Origin: an uncultured Clostridia bacterium
GTDB taxonomy: Bacteria > Bacillota > Clostridia > TANB77 > CAG-508
Assembly (NCBI GenBank): GCA_948934525.1
Contig: CAQZSK010000013.1
Span: forward strand, 1 to 39,757
Direction: 5' to 3'
DNA: 39,757 nucleotides
This document shows positions 1 through 6,638 of the stretch, piece by piece; the first letter of the stretch is position 1; every line of letters starts with the position of its first letter. The translations under genes and the position numbers were made by a program. The notes beneath the pieces are model-generated. The model saw nothing but the letters and a program-made list of their open reading frames with translations. It did not search any database and had not been told where the DNA came from.

Positions 1-2
1 GA

Positions 3-128
3 ACAGCAGGAGGAACAGGAGAAAATAGAGCAGGAGTGGCAGAGGGCTATCAAGTGCCAGAAGCATTTAAATTCAATGGACAAGAAATATCAGGATACTG
101 GGCTATGAAATATAACTTAGGTGAATAA
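3..128 (+). CDS. C-terminal end of an unidentified protein (5' partial)
   Basis: An open frame enters from the left edge and runs 41 codons to TAA at 126-128. It ends in a Gly/Tyr/Trp-rich stretch (VPEAFKFNGQEISGYWAMKY). The other two forward frames close early or differ in composition, and a terminator follows at once. Similar short VPEAF/GYW segments occur in secreted or prepilin-like surface proteins of gut clostridia, which is only a family impression. No function can be assigned from 41 residues. Confidence 0.45.
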   Translation, partial: TAGGTGENRAGVAEGYQVPEAFKFNGQEISGYWAMKYNLGE

Positions 129-138
129 TAAAAAATAA

Positions 139-186
139 TGGTACATTACAAGTAACAAAAAGTGAAAGTAATGTGCTATTTTTTTG
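139..186 (+). terminator. Rho-independent terminator
   Basis: An 11-base stem (TGGTACATTAC with GTAATGTGCTA, two G-U pairs) is followed by seven T. It closes the partial gene at the left edge. Confidence 0.7.
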
Positions 187-220
187 TGTTAAAATATTTA
201 AAAAACTTTGTAAAAAACTG

Positions 221-249
221 TTTACTTTTGTCAAAAAAATGTATACAAT
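221..249 (+). promoter_or_regulatory. Sigma-A type promoter for the GT4 glycosyltransferase gene
   Basis: TTTACT (221-226), 17-base spacer, TACAAT (244-249), about 50 bases before the ATG at 300. Confidence 0.6.
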
Positions 250-299
250 ACAATTAAATAGAAAAGCGAAAATCAAAAGAAAAGAAAGGGGACTACCTG

Positions 300-1592
300 A
301 TGAAAATATTAATGTTGACCTGGGAATATCCACCAAGAATAGTAGGAGGAATAGCTAGAGTTGTACACGATTTATCACACAGACTTATCAAAGATGGGCA
401 TGAAGTAACCGTAGTAACTTATAAAGAAGGGGACTTACCAGAATATGAAAATGATAAAGGCGTAGAAGTATATCGTGTAGAAAACTTTATGATTCATCCT
501 ACTAATTTTATTGAATGGGTTTTACAATTAAACTTTAATATGGCAGCAAAGGCAACTCAATTAATCAATCAAAATGGAAAATTTGATGTTATTCATGCAC
601 ATGACTGGCTAGCAGCAACTTCAGCAAAAATGTTGAAGCAAGCTTTTAATATTCCTTTAGTAGCAACAATTCATGCTACTGAAGCAGGAAGAAATTCAGG
701 AGTTCATGATGAAACACAAAGATATATTAATGATACTGAGTGGATGTTAACCTATGAAGCAACAGAAGTGATTGTAAATAGTAATTTTATGAAAGGACAC
801 GTTCAGGGACTATTTGGACTACCTTTTGATAAAATTAATGTAGTTTCTAATGGTATTAATTTAACCAATTTTAGTGGTATTGAAAGAGATTATGAATTCA
901 GAAGACAATATGCTATGGATAACGAAAAGATTATTTTATATGTAGGTAGATTAGTATATGAAAAAGGAATTCAACATTTAATTTCTGCTATGCCTAAGAT
1001 TTTAGCTGGATATAATGACACAAAATTGATTATTGCAGGTAAGGGTGGAATGTTAGATGAATTAAGAGCTCAAGCAGACCGTATGGGACTTTCTAATAAA
1101 GTATATTTTACAGGATACTTGAATGCAAAGCAAGTACAAAAGATATATAAATGTGCAGATGTAGCAGTATTTCCAAGTACTTATGAGCCATTTGGTATTG
1201 TGGCTTTAGAGGGAATGCTTGCAGGAGTTCCAACTGTTGTGTCAGATGTTGGAGGACTAAATGAAATTGTAGACCATGGAATTAATGGAATGAAAAGTTA
1301 TGCAGGAAATCCAAATTCAATAGCAGATTCTGTATTAACTTTACTTTATGACCAACAGCTAGCAAGTAATGTTGCTAAAAAAGCAAAACAAAAAGTAAAA
1401 GAAGAATTTAACTGGACCAAAATTGCACAAGATACACATTATATTTATGAAAAGGCAATTTGTAAAACTGTTGCAGAAAAACAAAAACAAGAAATTGAAC
1501 AAGAAAATGCTAAAAAAGCAAGCAAAGCTAAAAACAATGAAACTGAGATTACAAACTTACTTAGCTTTAAGAAGAAACATGCTTATGCATAA
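300..1592 (+). CDS. GT4-family glycosyltransferase (glycogen-synthase-like)
   Basis: A 430-residue cytosolic enzyme with the two-Rossmann GT-B fold. The N-terminal half opens MKILMLTWEYPPRIVGGIAR, whose GGI loop is typical of GT4 enzymes and glycogen/starch synthases, and has HAHDW near residue 100. The C-terminal half has LYVGRLVYEKGI and GKGGM, then the retaining-enzyme motif EPFGIVALEG (E296 and E304, the E-x7-E pair that binds the nucleotide-sugar). The ATG at 300 follows AAAGGGGA at good spacing. The last 45 residues are a Lys/Glu/Gln-rich tail outside the catalytic fold. The donor is probably UDP- or ADP-glucose by resemblance to glycogen-synthase-like members, but acceptor and product cannot be read from sequence. 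A palindromic repeat starts directly after its stop. Confidence 0.9.
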   Translation: MKILMLTWEYPPRIVGGIARVVHDLSHRLIKDGHEVTVVTYKEGDLPEYENDKGVEVYRVENFMIHPTNFIEWVLQLNFNMAAKATQLINQNGKFDVIHAHDWLAATSAKMLKQAFNIPLVATIHATEAGRNSGVHDETQRYINDTEWMLTYEATEVIVNSNFMKGHVQGLFGLPFDKINVVSNGINLTNFSGIERDYEFRRQYAMDNEKIILYVGRLVYEKGIQHLISAMPKILAGYNDTKLIIAGKGGMLDELRAQADRMGLSNKVYFTGYLNAKQVQKIYKCADVAVFPSTYEPFGIVALEGMLAGVPTVVSDVGGLNEIVDHGINGMKSYAGNPNSIADSVLTLLYDQQLASNVAKKAKQKVKEEFNWTKIAQDTHYIYEKAICKTVAEKQKQEIEQENAKKASKAKNNETEITNLLSFKKKHAYA

Positions 1593-1650
1593 TGTCAGGT
1601 TGGGGATGTTCCTTTTTCTGACAAAGTTGTCAGGTTAGGGATACACCTTA
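1593..1650. repeat. REP-like palindromic repeat, copy A
   Basis: A 31-base unit at 1593-1623 begins TGTCAGGTTGGGGATGTT and ends CTGACA, giving a six-base terminal inverted repeat. A second, partial unit follows at 1628-1650 (TGTCAGGTTAGGGATACACC). The first base follows the TAA stop of the glycosyltransferase gene. Relatives lie at 6118-6247 and 30036-30066. Such elements are often mobilised by REP-associated Y1 transposases; none is in this window. Confidence 0.8.
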
Positions 1651-1672
1651 AGAAAAGAAAGAAGGGAAAACA

Positions 1673-2005
1673 ATGCAAGTATATGATACAGCAAATCGTT
1701 TAGCACAAGAGATAAGAGAATCAGAAGAATATAAAGCATATAAAGGGCTAAAAGATGAGATACACAGTAATCTTGAGAAAAAGCAAAAGATAGAAGAGTT
1801 TGAAAAGCTAAGATATGAAATACAATTGATGGCATATACAGGTGAGGAAAAGAATGAAGAAAAGGCAAAGAAATTAGAAGAAATGTATAGAGCTTTAATT
1901 GAAAATAAGGATATTAAAGAATACTTTGATTTAGAAGTGAAGTTTAATGTAATGATAGCCGATATCAATAAAATTATTGCAGAAGCAATTAAAGATGTAC
2001 TTTAA
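1673..2005 (+). CDS. YlbF/YmcA-family protein
   Basis: A 110-residue, almost entirely helical, charged protein of the YlbF/YmcA family (Com_YlbF domain). In Bacillus, YlbF, YmcA and YaaT form the Y-complex, which affects RNase Y-dependent mRNA processing, competence and sporulation. The family signature is visible as MQVYDTANRLAQEIRESEEY at the start, a central LRYEIQ segment, and a C-terminal FNVMIADINKIIAEAI helix. Start ATG 1673 follows AGAAGGGAAAAC. It lies downstream of the glycosyltransferase across a repeat and may be co-transcribed. Family assignment is good; the role here is inferred. Confidence 0.85.
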   Translation: MQVYDTANRLAQEIRESEEYKAYKGLKDEIHSNLEKKQKIEEFEKLRYEIQLMAYTGEEKNEEKAKKLEEMYRALIENKDIKEYFDLEVKFNVMIADINKIIAEAIKDVL

Positions 2006-2016
2006 AGAAATAGAAT

Positions 2017-2072
2017 TTTACAATATTTTTTATATATGCTATAATAGAAGTTAAGGTAGCAATTTTGCTACC
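2017..2072 (+). promoter_or_regulatory. Promoter plus 5' hairpin for the tiny ORF at 2096
   Basis: TTTACA (2017-2022), 17-base spacer, TATAAT (2040-2045). Transcription would begin near 2052, so the RNA would start with a perfect hairpin, GGTAGCAA (2055-2062) pairing with TTGCTACC (2065-2072). No T-run follows, so it is more likely a 5' stabiliser or regulatory leader than a terminator. Confidence 0.6.
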
Positions 2073-2095
2073 AAAAAATTCTAGGAGGAATCCAT

Positions 2096-2266
2096 ATGTC
2101 GAGAGGTAAACGGAATCGTGCAAGGGCTTTATTCAAAGTTGGACTGTGTGTCCATATAAGAGATGGCAAGTGCAAATATCCAGATAAACGAGGTTCTGTA
2201 CAATGCGCCAAAAACAGGTGCAGGGCTTTTGAAGACCCAAAGCAACCTAAGCGCGGAAGAAAATAA
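2096..2266 (+). CDS. Tiny basic Cys-containing protein, unrecognised
   Basis: A 56-codon ORF behind a strong CTAGGAGGAATCCAT ribosome site, with its own promoter, 5' hairpin and strong terminator, so it looks like a single-gene transcript. The product is highly basic (nine Arg, about ten Lys), starts MSRGKRNRARALF and has four Cys at positions 18, 26, 37 and 42 that could bind a metal. I do not recognise the family. Codon use is unlike neighbours (TCG, CTG, GTC, GCC, CGC, CGA). Codon 6 is CGG followed by A, the tetranucleotide that marks the +1 shift sites elsewhere; a shift here would end the product after 20 residues. It may be foreign, or it may depend on how CGG is read. Confidence 0.55.
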   Translation: MSRGKRNRARALFKVGLCVHIRDGKCKYPDKRGSVQCAKNRCRAFEDPKQPKRGRK

Positions 2267-2291
2267 TACAGCAACTATATGGATACCAATG

Positions 2292-2321
2292 CTGGCGAGC
2301 AAAATAGCTCGCCAGTTTTTT
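2292..2321 (+). terminator. Strong rho-independent terminator
   Basis: Perfect nine-base stem CTGGCGAGC / GCTCGCCAG with a six-base loop, followed by TTTTTT. Confidence 0.9.
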
Positions 2322-2324
2322 GTA

Positions 2325-2492
2325 TTATTCATATAAGTCAGAAATAAAGACATCTTTTTCTTCAAAATTGTCTACAAATCCTACTGTAGCAACATCATGA
2401 TTTAATTCTTGTATCCATACAGGGCGATCATCATAAAATATATCTACCTTTTCTTTATTTTTTAATATTTCTATAGCTCTTTTTTGTTTCAT
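2325..2492 (-). CDS. sspH: H-type small acid-soluble spore protein
   Basis: A 55-residue protein of the SspH family (SASP-H), minor spore proteins made in the forespore. It shows the family layout: MKQKRAIEILKN, then VDIFYDDRPVWIQELN (family: ...YnGkPVwIe.v), then an acidic C-terminus EEKDVFISDLYE. Length is normal. The ATG at 2492 is chosen because GGAGG lies ten bases upstream; a longer frame to 2537 lacks a ribosome site and adds residues foreign to the family. It implies that the organism sporulates. It ends three bases beyond the terminator of the tiny ORF, which it faces. Confidence 0.8.
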   Translation of the reverse strand: MKQKRAIEILKNKEKVDIFYDDRPVWIQELNHDVATVGFVDNFEEKDVFISDLYE

Positions 2493-2550
2493 TTTCCCAT
2501 AACCTCCAATAATATTAATATATCCAAATTTTAGCAATTTATGCGAGATG

Positions 2551-2579
2551 TGTAACTTTTTTAAAAAATATGTTACTAT
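2551..2579 (+). promoter_or_regulatory. Possible autoregulatory promoter of the sigma/anti-sigma pair
   Basis: TGTAAC at 2551 and GTTACTAT ending at 2579 lie about 16-17 bases apart, resembling the AAC-type -35 box of ECF-controlled promoters; the AT-rich spacer is TTTTTTAAAAAATAT. This favours the downstream GTG start at 2620. Tentative. Confidence 0.3.
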
Positions 2580-2619
2580 GAATATGAAAGATATCTTGAA
2601 AAGGAGATTTAAATCTAAA

Positions 2620-3177
2620 GTGAAAGAAGAAGCTACTTTAAAGGAGTATATAAAAGGAACTAAACTAGATATAGAAGAAATGCTTGATGAGTATTATGGT
2701 TATGTTTATATGGTTGTTAAAAATATAAAATCTATTGCAATAACAGAAGAAGATGTAGAGGAAATTGTTTCTGATGTATTTTTAGCAATGTGGAAAAATT
2801 ATCAAAATTTAAAAGACAACACACGAGTAAAGCCATATTTAGTAGGAATTACTAGAAATATGATAAAAAACAAATATAGGATGACAAAGCTAGAATCTTC
2901 TATAACTGATTATGAAGAACAATTAATGATTTCTCATACAATAGAAACAATAGCAGAGGAAAATGAGCAAAACGAAATGATAAAAAATGCATTAAAGTTA
3001 CTAAAAATAGACGAGTATCAAATTTTTATAGCATTTTATTATGAAAATAAAAAGATAAAAGAAATTGCTAAAGATTTGAACTTTTCAGAGAGTAAAGTAA
3101 AAGTTGTTCTTCATAGAATTAGGAAAGAATTAAAAAAGAAGTTAAAGAATGGAGGGTATAGTTATGAAAGAGAATAA
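2620..3177 (+). CDS. RNA polymerase sigma factor, ECF-like (sigma-70 family)
   Basis: A protein of about 185 residues with region 2 (LDEYYGYVYMVVKNI, then TEEDVEEIVSDVFLAMWKNY) and region 4 (FIAFYYENKKIKEIAKDLNF, then SESKVKVVLHRIRKELKKKL), as in ECF sigma factors. The chosen GTG at 2620 has AAAGGAGAT upstream and follows the candidate promoter. The frame stays open to ATGs at 2578 and 2548, but these lack a ribosome site. The next gene overlaps its end by 14 bases and encodes a one-pass membrane protein, the usual sigma/anti-sigma arrangement. The inducing signal is unknown. Confidence 0.8.
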   Translation: MKEEATLKEYIKGTKLDIEEMLDEYYGYVYMVVKNIKSIAITEEDVEEIVSDVFLAMWKNYQNLKDNTRVKPYLVGITRNMIKNKYRMTKLESSITDYEEQLMISHTIETIAEENEQNEMIKNALKLLKIDEYQIFIAFYYENKKIKEIAKDLNFSESKVKVVLHRIRKELKKKLKNGGYSYERE

Positions 3178-4351
3178 GTTAAAAGAAAATATACAAAAGA
3201 ATATAAAAGAGAAGATAGCTATATCAAATCTAAGAAAGGATATATATATGCAGAAAAGAAAAAATAGAAAAATAATATATGGTGTTTTAGCAAGTTGTGC
3301 AGTGTTTACACTGTGTTTAGGAATTCTTATTAGTAAAGTGCCACTAAAATTAGAGAATGATGTAATGCGTCAAGCTAAACTAGAAGAGCTGAAGAAAGAA
3401 AAGGATACACTGAAAGCAGAGATTTACATTAATAAAGCAGATGATTTAAAAGGAGATTATTTTATAGATGCAGAAGCTAGAAAGATGGATGCCAAAGTGG
3501 TACCAGAGAATTTACAATTTACAATAGAAGCCGTAACGCCAAGTGATTTTGAAGAAAACTTTGAAGCTAATGGAATATATGTAAAAGGAAATAATGCTAA
3601 AAAATATGATGTATTACAACATTATGAGCTCTATTATGGTAACAAAGAAAAAACAAGGACAATTACTCTTTCTTTAGGATTTGGAGAAAATAAACCAGCA
3701 AGAGATTATTATTTTTTAAATGTAGAGAAGATATCAAAAATAGGAGATGTAGAACTTAAAATAACGCAATATGAAAGTAGTTATTTAGTTATTTTTAGCT
3801 ATAAAAATGTGAATTATGATATTGAAACAAATGGAATTACACAAGAAGAACTAGTTGAATTTTTAACTTCTTTGATTAGCAATAGTAAGAGTTATGAACG
3901 AATAACAGTAAAAGATGAAGATATTAATGTAAAAGAACCAGTAGAAAATTCTAGTACAAATTATCCTGATTATTATGCAGGAAGATATGTAGATAATCAA
4001 GGAAATAATGTGATACTGTTAAAAGCAGATACAAAGGAAAACAGACAAAAAATATGCACTTTATTTGGTATTGCAGAAAGCAAAACAAAATTTGAAACAG
4101 CTAAATATTCTTATGAATATTTAACAGAATTACAAGATAAAATTGGTACCAAAATGGTGAACAAAGAATGGACTTTTGTCACATCTTCTTCTATTATGGA
4201 AAATAAAAATTGGATAGAAGTACAAGTAACCACTAATAAGGAGAGTGAATTGAAAAAGATAAGAGAATTAGATACAATAGGTGGGGCAATTAGTATTCGT
4301 TATAGCAAAGATGGAATTGCTAAGAAAGATATGTTAAGAGAAAAAGACTAA
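3164..4351 (+). CDS. Membrane-anchored anti-sigma-like protein
   Basis: 395 residues: a charged cytoplasmic N-terminus of about 45 residues (KENKLKENIQKNIKEKIA...), one membrane segment (IIYGVLASCAVFTLCLGILI), then a large extracytoplasmic domain rich in Lys/Glu/Tyr with no domain I recognise. Its position directly after an ECF-like sigma gene, with translational overlap, suggests that it sequesters that sigma at the membrane; this rests on context and topology, not on a visible anti-sigma motif. The ATG at 3164 is chosen because GGAGGG sits seven bases upstream; an in-frame ATG at 3149 overlaps that ribosome site. A terminator follows at 4373. Confidence 0.65.
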   Translation: MKENKLKENIQKNIKEKIAISNLRKDIYMQKRKNRKIIYGVLASCAVFTLCLGILISKVPLKLENDVMRQAKLEELKKEKDTLKAEIYINKADDLKGDYFIDAEARKMDAKVVPENLQFTIEAVTPSDFEENFEANGIYVKGNNAKKYDVLQHYELYYGNKEKTRTITLSLGFGENKPARDYYFLNVEKISKIGDVELKITQYESSYLVIFSYKNVNYDIETNGITQEELVEFLTSLISNSKSYERITVKDEDINVKEPVENSSTNYPDYYAGRYVDNQGNNVILLKADTKENRQKICTLFGIAESKTKFETAKYSYEYLTELQDKIGTKMVNKEWTFVTSSSIMENKNWIEVQVTTNKESELKKIRELDTIGGAISIRYSKDGIAKKDMLREKD

Positions 4352-4372
4352 ACAAAATAGTAATGTACAATT

Positions 4373-4404
4373 GAGAAGATAATTGGTTGAAAATTATCTT
4401 CTCT
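4373..4404 (+). terminator. Rho-independent terminator, weak U-run
   Basis: Twelve-base stem GAGAAGATAATT / AATTATCTTCTC, then TTTATG. It closes the sigma/anti-sigma operon. TTGAAA and TATACT overlapping and following it could form a promoter for the next gene. Confidence 0.6.
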
Positions 4405-4515
4405 TTATGTTATACTAAATATAGAATGATTTAAAGTGGTAAGACAGCTACGCATAATCATAATACATACCTAAAACGAATAAGAATAAAAGACGAAAGA
4501 AAGGATGAAACAAAT

Positions 4516-6117
4516 ATGAATAACAAAACAGTTGCAGAATTATATGAAAAGGAAATAAAACAGAATGGTACAATTATTGCATGCAATAGTAATAATGAAA
4601 TAAAAAGTTTAAATTATATTCCAAAAGAAAATGACAAGATTGAATTAGTAAATACACAGGTAAGAGATGGAAGAAGAATTTATATAAGAGGTATTTTATA
4701 TGTAATGAGCAAAGCTTTTAGTGAATGTTATCCAGAGGCTCTGCTTACAGTGAATTATCAATTAACAAATGCCATGTATTGTGAAGTAGATAATATGCAG
4801 ATAACAGAAGAAATGCTTAAAAACATTAATTGTAAAATGCAAGAAATTATTGAAAAGGATATTCCTATTCGTAAAATAGAAATGACAAAAGAAGAAGCAG
4901 AAGAATTTTATAATAAAGAAAAAACAATTAGAGGAAAGTTACAATTAGACAATAAATTAAAAGAAGAAGTTTCTTTATACTTTTGTGAGGAATATTATAA
5001 TTATTTTTATGGTGTTATGCCAATCAGTACAGGCTATGTAAAATATTTTGAAATAGTGCCATATCACGAGGGGTTTTTACTACGTTATCCAAGCAAAACA
5101 AATCCATATGCTTTAGAACCAAGTACCACTAGCAAAAAGTTATTTTCTACTTTAGAGGAATATAAAGACATTCACAAAGTATTAGATATTAATACAGTAT
5201 ATAAATTAAATAAACAAATTACACAAGGAAATTCAGCAGAATTGGTACTTCTAGCAGAAGCTTTACATGAAAAGAAAATATCAGATATTGCAGATAATAT
5301 TGTTAATAGAAAGGGAGTGAAAGTAGTATTAATTGCAGGTCCGTCTTCTTCAGGAAAAACTACTTTTGCCAAAAGGTTAGGAATACAATTAAGATTAAAT
5401 GGATTAAAACCAGTAACGATTTCAGTAGATAACTATTTTGTAGAAAGAAAAGACACGCCACTAGATGATGAAGGAAAATATGATTTTGAATGTCTAGAGG
5501 CAATTGATTTAAAGTTATTTAATGAACATTTAAATACATTGTTAAATGGTGGAGAAATTTTATGTCCAACTTTTGATTTTAAAGAAGGAACCAAAAAATA
5601 TAATGGGGAAACTATGAAATTAGCAGATGATGAAATTCTTGTAATTGAAGGTATTCATTGCTTAAATGACAAATTAACAGTTTCTATTCCAAAGGAAAAA
5701 AAATACAAGGTATATATTAGTGCATTAACTGTATTAAATATTGACTATTATAATAGAATATCTACAACAGATAGTAGATTAATTAGAAGGATGGTAAGGG
5801 ACAATAATTTTAGAGGCTATAGTGCACTACATACTTTACAAATTTGGGACTCAGTAAATCGAGGAGAAACTAAGCACATTTTTCCATTTCAAGAAGAAGC
5901 AGATAGTATGTTTAATACTTCATTAATCTATGAAATTTGTGTATTGAAGAAATATTTAATGCCATTGCTAGAAGAAATAGATAATACAAATCCAGAATTT
6001 GCAGAGGCAAAACGTTTATATGAGTTTTTAAAATATTTTGAAGATATTGAAGATAAATATGTGCCAGAAAATTCTTTACTAAGAGAATTTATTGGTGGCA
6101 GTGTTTTTGAATATTAG
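4516..6117 (+). CDS. Nucleoside (uridine-kinase-like) kinase with N-terminal TGS/threonyl-type region
   Basis: A 533-residue cytosolic protein. Roughly the first 230 residues resemble the TGS plus second-additional-domain region of threonyl-tRNA synthetases (RDGRRIYIRGILYVMSKAF). The C-terminal half is a uridine-kinase/phosphoribulokinase-type P-loop kinase with Walker A GPSSSGKTTFAKR from residue 275, SVDNYFVERKDTP, and LVIEGIHCLND. This fusion is widespread in Firmicutes and annotated as nucleoside kinase; the substrate is not settled by sequence. The ATG at 4516 lies 13 bases after AAAGG; an ATG at 4505 is out of frame and closes after four codons. A palindromic repeat pair begins one base after its TAG. 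Confidence 0.85.
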   Translation: MNNKTVAELYEKEIKQNGTIIACNSNNEIKSLNYIPKENDKIELVNTQVRDGRRIYIRGILYVMSKAFSECYPEALLTVNYQLTNAMYCEVDNMQITEEMLKNINCKMQEIIEKDIPIRKIEMTKEEAEEFYNKEKTIRGKLQLDNKLKEEVSLYFCEEYYNYFYGVMPISTGYVKYFEIVPYHEGFLLRYPSKTNPYALEPSTTSKKLFSTLEEYKDIHKVLDINTVYKLNKQITQGNSAELVLLAEALHEKKISDIADNIVNRKGVKVVLIAGPSSSGKTTFAKRLGIQLRLNGLKPVTISVDNYFVERKDTPLDDEGKYDFECLEAIDLKLFNEHLNTLLNGGEILCPTFDFKEGTKKYNGETMKLADDEILVIEGIHCLNDKLTVSIPKEKKYKVYISALTVLNIDYYNRISTTDSRLIRRMVRDNNFRGYSALHTLQIWDSVNRGETKHIFPFQEEADSMFNTSLIYEICVLKKYLMPLLEEIDNTNPEFAEAKRLYEFLKYFEDIEDKYVPENSLLREFIGGSVFEY

Positions 6118-6247
6118 TGTCAGGTTGGGGACGTTCCTTTTTCTGACAAGAGTGTCATATAGGGGACACACCTTGTTAGAATATAATAGGAAGGTATGTC
6201 CCTAACCTGACAAAGATGTCAGAAAAAGGAACGTCTCCAACCTGACA
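6118..6247. repeat. Paired REP-like element in inverted orientation (BIME-like), copy B
   Basis: Left arm 6118-6174 and right arm 6191-6247, 57 bases each, are near-perfect reverse complements around a 16-base centre. Each arm holds the 31-base TGTCAG...CTGACA unit plus a trailing part (AGGGGACACACC or its complement). The left arm starts on the base after a TAG stop; the right arm ends just before the AGGAG of the next gene. As RNA it would form one very long hairpin between the two genes. Confidence 0.85.
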
Positions 6248-6260
6248 GATAGGAGAAAAA

Positions 6261-6569
6261 ATGGGAAGAAGATTTACAGAAATAGATGAAGCATTTATTT
6301 GTGAAAACTGTGGAGAGCCAATAGAACCATTAGGATATACTTGTCGTGATCATTGTAGATATTGTTTACACTCAAAACATGTAGATATAAATCCAGGGGA
6401 TAGAGAAGAAGAATGCCATGGATTGCTAGAGCCGATTAGAGTAGAACTAGATAGCAAGAAAGGATATGTAATTATTTACCGTTGTAAAAAGTGTGGAGCT
6501 ATTCGCAAAAACAAGGCGGCTAATGATGATAATATGGAATTAATCATTGAATTAACTACAAGACAATAG
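6261..6569 (+). CDS. RNHCP-domain zinc-ribbon protein
   Basis: A 102-residue protein matching the RNHCP domain family: CENCGEPIEPLG, a variant RDHCRYCLHSKHVD core (family RNHCPxCLxSxHVD), PGDREEECHG, and a closing CKKCG pair. The Cys/His spacing suggests one or two bound zinc ions. The family's function is unknown. The ATG at 6261 follows TAGGAGAAAAA directly downstream of the paired repeat. It is convergent with the U32 gene and shares a two-way terminator with it. Confidence 0.85.
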   Translation: MGRRFTEIDEAFICENCGEPIEPLGYTCRDHCRYCLHSKHVDINPGDREEECHGLLEPIRVELDSKKGYVIIYRCKKCGAIRKNKAANDDNMELIIELTTRQ

Positions 6570-6583
6570 TAAAGGATAGAAAG

Positions 6584-6636
6584 TAGGACAGTTTGGACTA
6601 TAGAAAAATATTATAGCCTAAACTGTCCTATTTTTT
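6584..6636. terminator. Two-way terminator between convergent genes
   Basis: Long stem TAGGACAGTTTGGACTATA pairing with TATAGCCTAAACTGTCCTA (one mismatch), T-run on the plus side (6631-6636) and complementary A-rich flank. It serves the RNHCP gene and the opposing U32 gene. Confidence 0.85.
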
Positions 6637-6638
6637 AT

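Noticed and set aside
4405..4515. Riboswitch or structured leader before the nucleoside kinase
   Set aside because: No recognisable riboswitch motif; only a terminator and possible promoter are visible.
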